From Dongia_B sp035539075 (GTDB taxonomy: Bacteria > Pseudomonadota > Alphaproteobacteria > Dongiales > Dongiaceae): 64,000 nt of DNA. The first letter of the stretch is position 1; each line of letters begins with the position of its first letter. The notes below the pieces were generated by a model. It did no database searches, had not been told where the DNA came from, and saw only the letters and a program-made list of their open reading frames with translations. Below, in pieces: positions 33,312-42,195 of this stretch. A program made the position numbers and the translations under genes. The stretch spans positions 5,987 to 69,986 of the forward strand of contig DATLJB010000176.1 of NCBI GenBank assembly GCA_035539075.1. Reading direction: 5' to 3'.

Positions 33312-35075
33312 TCAGGCTTTCGCGGGACAATTATTATCCGATTCGGCTGCCTCTTGCGATGCCAATTCGGCGAGCCGCTTCTGGTGTTCGACAGCGTGCA
33401 AGCCGCCCCGTTCCGTATACTGCGCGGCGGGAAACGCCATCCAGCGCGGTAGCCAATGCTCAATTTTCGGGCGGCCATTGGCACCGCTGAGGTAATTCCA
33501 AATGATCTCTTTTTGCCGTTTCGCGGTGTCGCGCATATGTATTGCAGCTGTCTCGGGACCGGCTATTTCAGCCAGCATGGCATTCAGGACCTCGCGGTCC
33601 CGGATCAGATCGAAAAAGACTTCATCAGGCTTCCAGCTCGCCGCCATGTCGATCTTGAACAGCGTTCCCAGCATCTCGACGACGGGGGTCGCCGGCAGCA
33701 AGGCTTCAGCTATAACCATGCCGGTCACCCGCAGAACGTCATCCTCCGACAGTGACAGGAGCCGCTGAAAAACCGCCGCCGTCTCGTAAGGATCTCCGTG
33801 CCGCTTGAGGACGGTACCAGCCTCCTCAGGCTCCCCCAGGATCGGGGCTATTTCTGCGTGGGCCTTCTGGAAGGCCCGGTCTGCCGACGACGTAGCGAGG
33901 CTCGCCGTGATCCCGTCTTCCCGGTGGAGCGGGCGTTCCACCGATCGCTGCCAGGGGCCGGAGCCAGCAATCAGATGTGCCAGCAGCAGCCGCAAGGCGA
34001 CGGCACCCTGATCGGCGAGGACGCAGCGGACGGCGGCATGACGATGAAGATCGACATAGGCCTGCAGATTGCTGGTCACTTCCGGACGCGGGGCGTTGGC
34101 CGGGGTGGGTTCGGCCGCCGCATCCTTTGCGTCCCGTAGTTTCGCGGCTCCCCTGCGGCTGAGATAGCCCTCGAAACACTGGACCTCGCCGTTATGGGCG
34201 GCGGCGATAAAAACCTTGCCGCCCCGCTTCTTCTGAACTTTTTCATGATCCCAGCTGTGGAATGCTTCGCCTCGGACCATGACCTCGACACTCTTCCAGC
34301 CGGCATCGCGATAGGCCTGCCGTTTTGCCTCAATTGCCACATCCTGATGCGCCCAGAAAAGGCTTGAATCGACAAAATATCCCTCGTCGCCGAAGAGATC
34401 GGTGACGATGTCGCCTGGATAGTCGGCGAGCGGGAAGAGCGCGACCTTGGTTGAGATCGAGCGGCCGCCAAAGAGCCATCGCTTCAGTTCGGGACCTGTA
34501 GGTGCATACTGTTTTTCATCGCTAAAAAGCGCCAGCCATGCTTTCTGCTGTGCCTTTGTCGCCAGGGTCAGATAGCGAACAGTTTCAGGATCGATTTCTT
34601 CCGCCCGGTAAGCTTCCCTGATCTTCGGCAGAAGATTGCCGAGCGCCAGACGCTGCTTCACCTGTGTCTCGGTCAGCCCGAAGGTGGTAGCGATCTCACC
34701 TAATCCCCGGCCTTCGCGAACCAAACCAACGAAGGTCTCATATTGGCGCATGGGATCGGGATCAAGCCGGGCCAGGTTCTCGATCAGCGAAGCTTCCAGC
34801 GCCGCCGCATCGTCACCCGGTGCCATGATGGCGCAGGGCAAGGGATCAATCTCGCCCCGTTCTTCCCGAACTACCTTCGCACTGAAATAGCGGCGTCGGC
34901 CGGCGACGATCTCAAAATGATCGGCATCATCGACAGGACGAACGAGCAACGGCACCAAGACGCCGCGCGCGCGGATCGAGGGCAGAATATCGGCGATATC
35001 TGGGGCGCGTTTCCCCTGGCGCATATTGGTGGCGGAAACAGAAAGATTCTCGAAAGCGATATGAGCGAGTTCCAT
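33312..35075 (-). CDS. ParB/RepB/Spo0J-family protein
   Basis: 587 residues. The N-terminal ParB nuclease-like domain is seen (LSVSATNMRQGKRAPDIADI, ILPSIRARGVLVPLLVRP, FEIVAGRRRYFSAKVV), followed by a KorB-type helix-turn-helix (GRGLGEIATTFGLTETQVKQ, RLALGNLLPKIREAY). The remaining about 380 residues are of unknown structure; this long form is typical of alphaproteobacterial conjugative elements rather than chromosomal ParB. No parA partner is in the window, so a true partition role is doubtful. AGGAG lies before the ATG. Confidence 0.88.
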   Translation of the reverse strand: MELAHIAFENLSVSATNMRQGKRAPDIADILPSIRARGVLVPLLVRPVDDADHFEIVAGRRRYFSAKVVREERGEIDPLPCAIMAPGDDAAALEASLIENLARLDPDPMRQYETFVGLVREGRGLGEIATTFGLTETQVKQRLALGNLLPKIREAYRAEEIDPETVRYLTLATKAQQKAWLALFSDEKQYAPTGPELKRWLFGGRSISTKVALFPLADYPGDIVTDLFGDEGYFVDSSLFWAHQDVAIEAKRQAYRDAGWKSVEVMVRGEAFHSWDHEKVQKKRGGKVFIAAAHNGEVQCFEGYLSRRGAAKLRDAKDAAAEPTPANAPRPEVTSNLQAYVDLHRHAAVRCVLADQGAVALRLLLAHLIAGSGPWQRSVERPLHREDGITASLATSSADRAFQKAHAEIAPILGEPEEAGTVLKRHGDPYETAAVFQRLLSLSEDDVLRVTGMVIAEALLPATPVVEMLGTLFKIDMAASWKPDEVFFDLIRDREVLNAMLAEIAGPETAAIHMRDTAKRQKEIIWNYLSGANGRPKIEHWLPRWMAFPAAQYTERGGLHAVEHQKRLAELASQEAAESDNNCPAKA

Positions 35076-35143
35076 GACTTTACTCCTTCTTTGGGGTCGG
35101 GATGGCCGCCCGGTCGCCCGAGCGGATGCGCCGGATGGCGCGA

Positions 35144-35578
35144 TCAGCTGGTACCGGACTCGTCCGGTGGCGGTGAAAGGCGGGAGACATTGAGGCGCCG
35201 GGCGGCATCGATGAGAGCAGCTTCGCTTTCGATGATGCGCCCATGGCGGCGTGCGGCTTCGGCATAGACCGAGAGCGGAAAACGACCCTGAAAAAAGAGA
35301 TCGCGCTCAAGGCCGATCCCAAGCCGGCCTTTGACAGCCTCCAGTTCCGCGAGGCTGACATAGCCCAGTTCCGGGACCCCAAAGCCGAGATCGCAGAGGC
35401 CGAAGAGAAGGTCCGGATCGGCGCCCTCCTCTGCGGGCAGCAATTCGGTCAGAAGCCATGTTGCCGCCCCTGCCGGGTCGAAAATCCTGACGACCGGCAC
35501 ATGATCGACCTCACGGCCCACGGCCCCATTGACCAGGAGCCGCTGGTGCAGCTCGTCGGTAAGAAGCTTCCGCGTCAT
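35144..35578 (-). CDS. DUF2958 family protein
   Basis: 144 residues from the ATG at 35578 (MTRKLLTDELHQRLLVNGAV), overlapping the ArdC-type stop as ATGA; the longer frame is not supported. The family marks are PVVRIFDPAGAATWLLTEL, then LFGLCDLGFGVPELGYVSL. The gene regularly sits beside ardC in conjugative elements. Function unknown. Confidence 0.88.
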   Translation of the reverse strand: MTRKLLTDELHQRLLVNGAVGREVDHVPVVRIFDPAGAATWLLTELLPAEEGADPDLLFGLCDLGFGVPELGYVSLAELEAVKGRLGIGLERDLFFQGRFPLSVYAEAARRHGRIIESEAALIDAARRLNVSRLSPPPDESGTS

Positions 35579-36501
35579 GCTGCTTCTCCTTGCGTCTCGG
35601 TCGTCTTGCGGCAAGCCAAGATGAAGTCGGCGGCCCGGCTTGCCTGACTGGCGGCCCGGAAGATGGCGCGGTTGTCTTCGCGCAAGACCTCAAGCCAGGA
35701 GGCGAGATAATCCGCATGCCGGACGGTGGGCGTGATCCCGAGTGTGGCGCAGAGGAAGGCGCTGGAAAGTTCCGCCACCAATTCCTCGCGGGCATAGGGA
35801 TGCGATCCCCTGCCACCTGCAAGATCACGGTCGAGCCGCGCCGGATGACCGGTCCAATGGCCGAGTTCATGGAAACAGGTGCGGTAATAGTTGATCTGAT
35901 CAAAGAAGGCAGGCTGCGGCGGCACCTGGATGAAATCGGCCGATGGCACATAGAAAGCGCGGTCACCCCCGATCCGAAAATCAGCCCCCGTCGCCGCGAT
36001 CAAGGCCTCTGCTTCCGGGACGATCTCACGTTCCGGCAAAGGTGGGGCCGCAAACCTGTCTTCCGGCAATCCTTCGCATTGCGCCGCATTGAAGACCGTG
36101 AAGCGCTTGAGGAAAGCGACGGGCTCGGCTTGCTGACCTGTCTCGGCTGCTTGAGCGGCCGCTTCCTTCGGGATAAAGCGGTCAGCGTAAAAGACCGTCG
36201 TCCCGCGCTCCCCCTTGCGGACCGTGCCGCCCAAGGCCAGGGCCTGCCGGAAGGTCAACCAATGCTGGCTGATGTAGCCGCCCTCAAAGACGGCCCCCCA
36301 GAGAATGAGAATATTGATGCCGGAATAGGCACGGCCCGTTGCGGCATTCTTTGGCAGACCCAGCCCCGCTTTGGCACTCCCCCAAGGCTGCACCCAGGGA
36401 AACTGACCTGCTTCCAGCTCAGCGATAATTCGGCCAGTTACCTCCGCATACAGATCATCCCGCTGTTCACCGCTGCTCCCATGCCTGCCGCGCCTCACCA
36501 T
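35575..36501 (-). CDS. ArdC-type antirestriction protein (ssDNA-binding domain plus zinc peptidase)
   Basis: 308 residues. The N-terminal part is an ArdC-like single-strand DNA-binding domain (DLYAEVTGRIIAELEAGQFP, WVQPWG, GINILILW, GGTVRKGERGTTVFYADRF). The C-terminal part carries the zinc-peptidase motif HELGH at 211-215 and a downstream Glu in REELVAELSSAFL. ArdC proteins protect incoming single-stranded DNA from restriction in the recipient cell, in keeping with conjugative transfer. The gene is coupled to the DUF2958 gene. Confidence 0.9.
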   Translation of the reverse strand: MVRRGRHGSSGEQRDDLYAEVTGRIIAELEAGQFPWVQPWGSAKAGLGLPKNAATGRAYSGINILILWGAVFEGGYISQHWLTFRQALALGGTVRKGERGTTVFYADRFIPKEAAAQAAETGQQAEPVAFLKRFTVFNAAQCEGLPEDRFAAPPLPEREIVPEAEALIAATGADFRIGGDRAFYVPSADFIQVPPQPAFFDQINYYRTCFHELGHWTGHPARLDRDLAGGRGSHPYAREELVAELSSAFLCATLGITPTVRHADYLASWLEVLREDNRAIFRAASQASRAADFILACRKTTETQGEAA

Positions 36502-36892
36502 GGCCGCTCCTCCATCCGTTCAAAATCCCCTGCCCCTTTCCCGGAAAGCGGGGTGGGCGGCGAGAAGCGACCAGAGAGGCCCGGCGATTAGGCGGGCTGC
36601 ACCCAAAGGGCCGGAACGGAGTGGAGGACCTGGCGCGAAGCGCCGGGTTGCGGCCTGCCGCGGCGGGCCTAGACGGAAGCGCCGCCCACCTCGCGCCACC
36701 GGGAAAGATAACCAAAGCCGCCATCGCGCACGACGCGCGATGGCCACCGGAGCCCGCGTCAGCGGGCGATGCGTCAGGAGGCGACGCCAGTAGCTCGAAA
36801 CTATGTTAGCGGGTTCTGTTCGCGATCATCCGGCGGCGAGCAGAACTCGCCCAGGCGCCAGGTTGCCGCTTGAGTAACAATGCGCGGTCAAT
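36502..36892. promoter_or_regulatory. GC-rich leader of the ArdC gene
   Basis: About 390 bases without a gene, very GC-rich, with many short inverted repeats (for example GGCGCGAAGCGCC at 36632-36644). It contains, at 36609-36632, the 24-base element shared with the DUF736 leader. It probably holds the promoter of the ardC-DUF2958-parB operon. Confidence 0.4.
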
Positions 36893-37123
36893 TTAACCTT
36901 TTTTGCGAGCTGGCTTGGACCTAATCAGTAGGACGTGTGGTTCGATACCAAGCACTTCCGCTAGCTTCTCAACCATGGTTATGGTCGCACTATAAATGCC
37001 ACGCTCAAGGGCGCTAATATATGTTCGATCGACGCCAGCAGCGTCCGCCAGGGCCTCTTGAGATAGGCTGCTCTGGTGCCGATACTTTCTCAAATTGCGG
37101 GCGAAGTCCTCTCGGATATCCAT
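36893..37123 (-). CDS. XRE-family transcriptional regulator
   Basis: 76 residues, nearly all helix-turn-helix (FARNLRKYRHQSSLSQEALA, then AAGVDRTYISALERGIYSAT). A single-domain repressor-like protein with a basic tail (RSKPARKKG). It lies upstream of the ArdC leader on the same strand and probably controls the maintenance operon. Confidence 0.88.
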   Translation of the reverse strand: MDIREDFARNLRKYRHQSSLSQEALADAAGVDRTYISALERGIYSATITMVEKLAEVLGIEPHVLLIRSKPARKKG

Positions 37124-37298
37124 ATCCGAGAGGACAGCTTCTTGATGAGCATTTAACCACGGAGTATACTCTACATTCCAACATCAGCCGCTTATGATGG
37201 CCACTCGATTAAGGGAAACGCGGTAATCATATGAACCTCTTATACACTCATCCGGCCATCAGGCTGGGCCGCCTCTTCGTCATCTAAGGGAGGTGGCC

Positions 37299-37580
37299 AT
37301 GACCCGTGGCACAAAACGACGCAGCGAAGACACCGTTCTTACGGATGAGGCCCCATCCGTCGATGCCCTCACTGCCTATGACGAAGCCCACATGGCGGTC
37401 TATCTGCAGCTGCTTTATGGGACCGCGGAGGGGTACAGCATCTCCCGCCTCGCTCGTGAGGCATTCGATATTGATGTAGGAGCCGAACCGGAACGCGCTG
37501 AAAAAATTGTCAACAGTCACCTACGGCGCGCCAAATGGCTCACCGAAGGCGGCAGGCACTATTTTCTGACAGCTGATTGA
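37299..37580 (+). CDS. DUF2285-like small protein
   Basis: 93 residues from the ATG at 37299, preceded by AAGGGAGG; a GTG two codons upstream is less likely. The central part (AYDEAHMAVYLQLLYGTAEG, then SHLRRAKWLTEGG) fits a small DUF2285-related protein common in conjugative elements, in which two helices precede a closing RAKWLTE motif. It is the only plus-strand gene between the XRE and LuxI genes. A DNA-binding role is probable but not shown. Confidence 0.65.
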   Translation: MTRGTKRRSEDTVLTDEAPSVDALTAYDEAHMAVYLQLLYGTAEGYSISRLAREAFDIDVGAEPERAEKIVNSHLRRAKWLTEGGRHYFLTAD

Positions 37581-37607
37581 ATCTGATGGCCTTCAGGATG
37601 ATCGGAC

Positions 37608-38406
37608 TTATTTCAGAAGCTGGCGGTATCCGCCTGCCATCAATGACCTGCCTCTGACCACGAGACGTCTGACCCTGTCCTTGAGGTGGTCTCCAGGATC
37701 ATTCCAATCCCGGTCTATCCGCTCGATTCCGTAGATCGCCTCACCGATGTGCCGATGCGAGGCGCCGCCGAGCGACAAATCCAGTGCCCGCAGAACCGCC
37801 GCGAGGCGCATGCCGCGCGGTTCGGCCGGAAAGTATTTTATCCGAAGTTTGCCTGAACGGCACAACTCCATGAAGCAGCTGATCGCATTGAGTTGCGGCT
37901 TCGATTGCCATTTCTCAAAAGCGATGCTGGTCAGGAGCTTCACAGAGGCGTTGAGATCGCCTTCATAGACCACCTGAAAGAATCGGCGTTCTTCCTGAAA
38001 CAGCAGATGGTGCAGATGCGCATTTGAACTGAGAACAGCGGCAAGTTCAGGAAGCCTCGCGACTTCCACCTCTGAGCCGGCCTCCGCTGCGCACGGCCGC
38101 GCATAGAGCCTCAGGACATGCGGGCAGATATCAGGATCCCAGAATATTCTCGCATTCCATGCAATCTGATCCGGCCTACCACCAAAAGATCAACCCCCAT
38201 CGGCGGAACCTCGAGTTGTCTGCCGATAACTCCTGCCGGTCCGGGCTGGTGGCCCCCGGGTCAGCAGTTGCGACAGCACGATGCCAGTCGTGCTGGTAAT
38301 CGGGATTGCGACGCAGAAACTCCCAGGCCCAATCGCGCCGCGTCATCGACGAAAATTCGCTGCTCCCCCTGCCGGCATCCTCAGAAGGACGAGTCTGGCT
38401 AGACAT
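37608..38406 (-). pseudogene. DUF6499-DUF2285 transcriptional regulator split by a frameshift
   Basis: Two adjoining frames make up one typical protein. The first (38406 to 38176) gives the DUF6499 part (MTRRDWAWEFLRRNPDYQHD, then FRRWGLIFWW and a stop). The second continues in the +1 frame as GGRPDQIAWNARIFWDPDIC and runs through the DUF2285 domain (LRALDLSLGGASHRHIGEAI, then LKDRVRRLVVRGRSLMAGGY) to the stop at 37608. The frames meet at a run of four T (AAAA at 38184-38187 on the plus strand); removing one T would join them. Either a recent mutation, a sequencing error or programmed slippage is possible. It begins nine bases after luxI. Taken alone, the second frame can start at a GTG at 38069. 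Confidence 0.75.
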
Positions 38407-38415
38407 CGGGAGTGC

Positions 38416-39153
38416 CTAACTCGGACCAGGCATTTTCCTCTCCGAAGAATGACCCTCACCTGGCTCTCCTTCATATTCTTCCGGATGACTACCGGCTCTG
38501 CCGCATCCTGCATGAAACAGGGGAAGTGCCGGCTGCCAGAGAACGGGAGCAGCTAACCCGCTTGCTTCTCGTAGCCCCCGGAGTACGTCCAGGGAAATTT
38601 CGAGATAGCCGGCAACCGCCATCATTCCATCAATGGTCATTGGTTCGTGAATGCGACAAAGCGGCCATCCTGCCCGGCGCAGAATGCGTTCAATCCGCAG
38701 ATCCGTCACGGTCACGATATGCGTCAGTGACCAGGAAATGCCAAACTCCACCATACCGAGGAAGAGTTCATAGGTCGCGATGGTCAGACCACCAACGGCC
38801 TTCACATCGTGAGACCTCACATCCAGCGCGAAGCGACTGCTTTCCCAGATACGGGGACCTGCCGGTGCCGGGTTCGCCCCCAGAAGCATCGGGAAAACTT
38901 CGGTCAGCATGGTCGGACCCGAGCAGGGGAGCATCCGGACGCAGCCCTGAACATGTCCATGATGAGCCTGCTGGAGCAGATAGACCGGGCCTATAGCATC
39001 AAAGCCATCGATCTCTTTCCCGTCGCGTGCGTCGACATTCCAGCCAAGCCTGTTCCTGAAAACCCGGTAGCGCAACTGATACATCTCATCAAGCTGCGCC
39101 TCAAATTCATGCCGCCTTCCCGGCACAATCATCTGCATCATGGATATCTCCAA
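38416..39153 (-). CDS. LuxI-family acyl-homoserine lactone synthase
   Basis: 245 residues. The autoinducer synthase signature is present: MYQLRYRVFRNRLGWNV, FDAIGPVYLL, GCVRMLPCSGPTMLTEVFP and IWESSRFALD. These enzymes make N-acyl-homoserine lactones from S-adenosylmethionine and acyl carriers. The C-terminal 35 residues are unusually long and polar. It lies downstream of the luxR-type gene on the same strand, behind a lux-box-like palindrome. On conjugative elements such pairs often switch on transfer genes at high donor density. Confidence 0.9.
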   Translation of the reverse strand: MEISMMQMIVPGRRHEFEAQLDEMYQLRYRVFRNRLGWNVDARDGKEIDGFDAIGPVYLLQQAHHGHVQGCVRMLPCSGPTMLTEVFPMLLGANPAPAGPRIWESSRFALDVRSHDVKAVGGLTIATYELFLGMVEFGISWSLTHIVTVTDLRIERILRRAGWPLCRIHEPMTIDGMMAVAGYLEISLDVLRGLREASGLAAPVLWQPALPLFHAGCGRAGSHPEEYEGEPGEGHSSERKMPGPS

Positions 39154-39205
39154 CCAAACCGAATGGCTGGTTGATTGAAGATGATCAGATGAGGAAAATA
39201 AGCCT

Positions 39206-39226
39206 GTGCAGCTGCCCAGCTTGCAC
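39206..39226. promoter_or_regulatory. lux/tra-box-like palindrome upstream of luxI
   Basis: GTGCA (39206-39210) and TGCAC (39222-39226) flank an 11-base centre that includes GCTG/CAGC. The 21-base length and the GTGCA arms resemble LuxR/TraR sites. It lies 53 bases upstream of the luxI ATG, where an activator would bind. Confidence 0.5.
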
Positions 39227-39242
39227 CTGATCTACAGCACGC

Positions 39243-39977
39243 TCAGGAAACAGAGCCTCTATCAGCTGCAAAGTGGGCAACGGCTTGCCTGACGGTGCGC
39301 ACACCTAGTTTCGCCCGCATATTATCGAGGTGAAAGGCCGCGGTCCGGCGCGATATCCCGAGAATCTGGCCGATTTCCCAAGCTGATTTCCCCTTCGATG
39401 CCCAGTTCAGGCATTCGTACTCACGCTCCGACAATGTGATGGCACCAACCACCCGGAGCGGGCCCAGGGCCCGACGGGCAGAGCGATGGAAAAGAGCAGA
39501 AATCAACAAGAGGAGCGGCAGATGGAGTTCGATACAGCGTTGGAAAGCTGCAAGCGGCCGATCAGCAGCGAAAGTCACAGCCGCAGTCGTATTGCAGTCA
39601 TCGCGAATCGGAATTGTCAGGCCGTGCCGAAGACCGAATTGAGCGGCCAGATCAAAGAACTCTCCTTCGCTCTCCACTTCATCCGAAACGGTGAAACCCG
39701 GCCCCCAGATGAAAGGCTGCGAATGCCGGGTGGCATGCAGGACGACCGGATCCAGATCCTGGTAATGGTTCTCCAGATAGAACTTTGTCCAAGCAGGCGG
39801 ATAGTTTGAAATCAGGCCGCTATTACGAACTTCCGGCGATGAAATGAGCAGATAAGCGAAAGTACGGAGTTCGAACGTTGATATGATATCTTCTATGGCC
39901 CCGCGCAACTGCAATTCGTCAGGGCGACTGGCGATACTATCTACAAAACGATGGAAGGTCAGTTGCAGGTCCTGCAA
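39243..39977 (-). CDS. LuxR-family quorum-sensing regulator
   Basis: 244 residues. The autoinducer-binding domain covers about residues 20-165 (FAYLLISSPEVRNSGLISNY, PPAWTKFYLENHYQDLDPVV, FGLRHGLTIPIRDD) and a LuxR helix-turn-helix covers 178-240 (LSEREYECLNWASKGKSAWE, IGQILGISRRTAAFHLDN). It is TraR/LuxR-like and should bind the product of the adjacent LuxI. Only 89 bases separate the two genes. Likely target: the palindrome before luxI. Confidence 0.92.
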   Translation of the reverse strand: MQDLQLTFHRFVDSIASRPDELQLRGAIEDIISTFELRTFAYLLISSPEVRNSGLISNYPPAWTKFYLENHYQDLDPVVLHATRHSQPFIWGPGFTVSDEVESEGEFFDLAAQFGLRHGLTIPIRDDCNTTAAVTFAADRPLAAFQRCIELHLPLLLLISALFHRSARRALGPLRVVGAITLSEREYECLNWASKGKSAWEIGQILGISRRTAAFHLDNMRAKLGVRTVRQAVAHFAADRGSVS

Positions 39978-40220
39978 AAGCTCGCTACCTCAGGATTGTT
40001 CGTCGTTGCCGGCTTCTGCCTCTGCTCTGAAAATCGCAGCCGGCTATAATTCTTTCTCTGGCAGGAGTCGTAAGATCACCAGGCGACGATGATCATCAAC
40101 ACCAGTTCCGTTAACAAATGTCGTCGATAGTTTGCGAAATTGTCGTTGCCGGACGGTACATCTAATCTTTGACAAAGCTGAGATTCAGAGAGCCATGCTC
40201 CGGCAGCCGTGCAAATTGGT

Positions 40221-41366
40221 TCAGCCGTTCACATTGAGAAGTTTGCGTGGCGCTTCAGTCAATCGGACGCCGCCTTCGTCACTCACAACCACGGTTTCGC
40301 TGAACGCGAGACCGTTCGAGACCGTATACATATGAAAAGCCATATTGCGCTGAAGCACCCAGTCATCGCCGGGGCGGAACACGTAAGTGAAGTCACTCGA
40401 CCGGCACGTGAACTGTTGATAGTAACCCAGGCTGTAGCCTGAAATATTTTCATACTTCGATTTCAGCCCGGACTTCAGCATGCCGTCGCGCAAGAGCTGG
40501 TCCACATCGCTGGCACGCGCACCAGTCTTCATTGCTGCGATCTGGTGATCCTGAAGAGCCACAATACGTTCGGCACGTTCACGTGTTTCATAATCCGGCT
40601 CCCCAACAAAGACCGGGCGCATCAGGCGGGCTGAGTAACCGCGGTACTGAGGAATCATCTCCACATGTAGCAGGTCACCTTCCTTAAGCGGCTCATCATC
40701 CACCAGCGCATGCATCTTGTTGTCGTCAAGTGCCCGGGTGACGGGACCTATGACGCCGGCATCCCCGCCACTGAGGATGATGTGCTTTGCCGCCATCGCG
40801 ACACAGTCGCGGGCGGAGAGGCCGCTGCGGAATTCTCTGAGAATTGCGCGAATGCCGTCGTCAGCAATCTCCGATGCCCTTTTCAGATAGGTAATCTCTT
40901 CTTCCGACTTGATCGCCCGCTTTTCCCGCAACGCGCGCGATATGTCGACAAACGACGACCGCGGAAACGCGGCCTGCAAGGCATCAAAGCGGTTTAGAGT
41001 CATGTTGTAGGAGTCACGGTCAATCGCAATCGTATCGTGTGCCAGCGATCGCCTGGAAAGCTCAGCTTTCAGAAGCTCAACCGGGTTAGCCCAGTCCGGG
41101 TAGCCAACGACGTCTTCCGGCGCCACATTGCCATATTCATGGCAGGTGCCTTCATCGACACAGCGCAATATCATCAGCGGCACCCCGTGCCTGGGCAACA
41201 AGCAGAATTGTTGAAAACCTTCGGACATCGAATAGCCGATCAGGTGAAAAATGAATTCGGGCTGATCGATGAGCAGAAGATCAGCGCCAACGGAAGCCAT
41301 GACCGCCTGAATCTCGCGATGGCGCTTTTCAAAGACAGTCTGCGAAAGGAAAAGTTGCTTGTTCAC
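40221..41366 (-). CDS. Metal-site-free M24 hydrolase, EutD/DoeA (ectoine hydrolase)-like
   Basis: 381 residues with a creatinase/prolidase fold. The five metal ligands of true M24 peptidases are altered: HVEMIPQYRGYSARLMRP (234-251) has Glu and Ala instead of two Asp, GYSLGYY replaces the His motif near 310, His345 stands for a Glu (NMAFHMYT), and only Glu357 remains. The same blocks (GYS-G, RPGD-VLQ-NM-FH) are those I recall from ectoine hydrolase EutD/DoeA, so a metal-free hydrolase acting on a small cyclic or amidated compound is likelier than a peptidase. It is the last gene of an operon with a EutA-like racemase and a PotADBC-type importer. Substrate not proven. Confidence 0.75.
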   Translation of the reverse strand: MNKQLFLSQTVFEKRHREIQAVMASVGADLLLIDQPEFIFHLIGYSMSEGFQQFCLLPRHGVPLMILRCVDEGTCHEYGNVAPEDVVGYPDWANPVELLKAELSRRSLAHDTIAIDRDSYNMTLNRFDALQAAFPRSSFVDISRALREKRAIKSEEEITYLKRASEIADDGIRAILREFRSGLSARDCVAMAAKHIILSGGDAGVIGPVTRALDDNKMHALVDDEPLKEGDLLHVEMIPQYRGYSARLMRPVFVGEPDYETRERAERIVALQDHQIAAMKTGARASDVDQLLRDGMLKSGLKSKYENISGYSLGYYQQFTCRSSDFTYVFRPGDDWVLQRNMAFHMYTVSNGLAFSETVVVSDEGGVRLTEAPRKLLNVNG

Positions 41367-41394
41367 TGCAAGTGCCTATTCAGGTGTTGAGGTA

Positions 41395-42195
41395 TTAGTC
41401 CAGGATCAGGTCACCTAACTGGCCGAAACCGGTCAGGTTGTGGTTGTAGCCAGCCAGCCGCAAGGCGTGCCAGGCCATAGCCTGGTTGCTGGTAACCACG
41501 GGAAGACCCAGTGTTTTCTCGATTTTTTCGATCAGACTGACGACCCGCAGACCGGTACAGCTGATGAACAGCGCATCGACGCCTTGAACGCACTGCTCAC
41601 GTGCCGTAGCAAGAATGTCGTCATGTGACACCTGGCAAATCTCGGAATCGAGCTCAAGCCCGTAGGTGGTCACGTACGGAATCTCGAAGCCCTTGCGCTG
41701 AAAGGCGTCGCGCATGTAGGACGTCACCTCGACGGTGTAGGGAGCCAAAAGAGACACCCGTCTCGCGTCGATATGGCGCAAGGCCTCGACGGCGGCGGTG
41801 AAAGGGTTGGTGAAGGCCACGCCGGGTCGGACCGATTGGATCAGTTCGCGGAGTCGGTCTTCTCCGATGGCAATCGTTCCTGACGTGCAGCAATAGATCA
41901 CGACGTCCAGCGGCTCTTCGGGGGTGATCGTGCCGACCGCGCGCACCATGTCTTCCTGCATCTCGGACAACGCCGAAAGCGAAATAGTGTTGCTGTTAAG
42001 CACACGCGTCGTCAGCAGGAGTACGTCTTCGGGAAGGATGGCATGCATCTCCTCTTCGCCGGTAAGGCCGGAGGCGAGATCAACCATGCCGAGCCGAGCT
42101 TTCCAGATCCGCCCTGTGATCGGCTTCACAGGGCGAAGCAGGACCGCGGCGCTACGCGGCTGTGCGCGGGTTTTGAGTGCGTCGTCTATTACCAC
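41395..42195 (-). CDS. EutA/maleate isomerase-like Asp/Glu racemase family protein
   Basis: 266 residues. The two active-site cysteines of the Asp/Glu racemase/arylmalonate decarboxylase superfamily are seen: Cys102-103 in VVIYCCTSGT and Cys213 in FISCTGL. Ectoine utilisation protein EutA and maleate cis-trans isomerases share this form. It overlaps the upstream permease gene by 44 bases and stands 28 bases before the M24 gene. EutA and EutD are neighbours in ectoine-degradation operons, which supports the same pairing here. Confidence 0.75.
   Translation of the reverse strand: MVIDDALKTRAQPRSAAVLLRPVKPITGRIWKARLGMVDLASGLTGEEEMHAILPEDVLLLTTRVLNSNTISLSALSEMQEDMVRAVGTITPEEPLDVVIYCCTSGTIAIGEDRLRELIQSVRPGVAFTNPFTAAVEALRHIDARRVSLLAPYTVEVTSYMRDAFQRKGFEIPYVTTYGLELDSEICQVSHDDILATAREQCVQGVDALFISCTGLRVVSLIEKIEKTLGLPVVTSNQAMAWHALRLAGYNHNLTGFGQLGDLILD

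Noticed and set aside
35590..36591. 333-codon plus-strand frame antisense to the ArdC gene
   Set aside because: Shadow of ArdC, which has an intact HELGH motif and a normal length.
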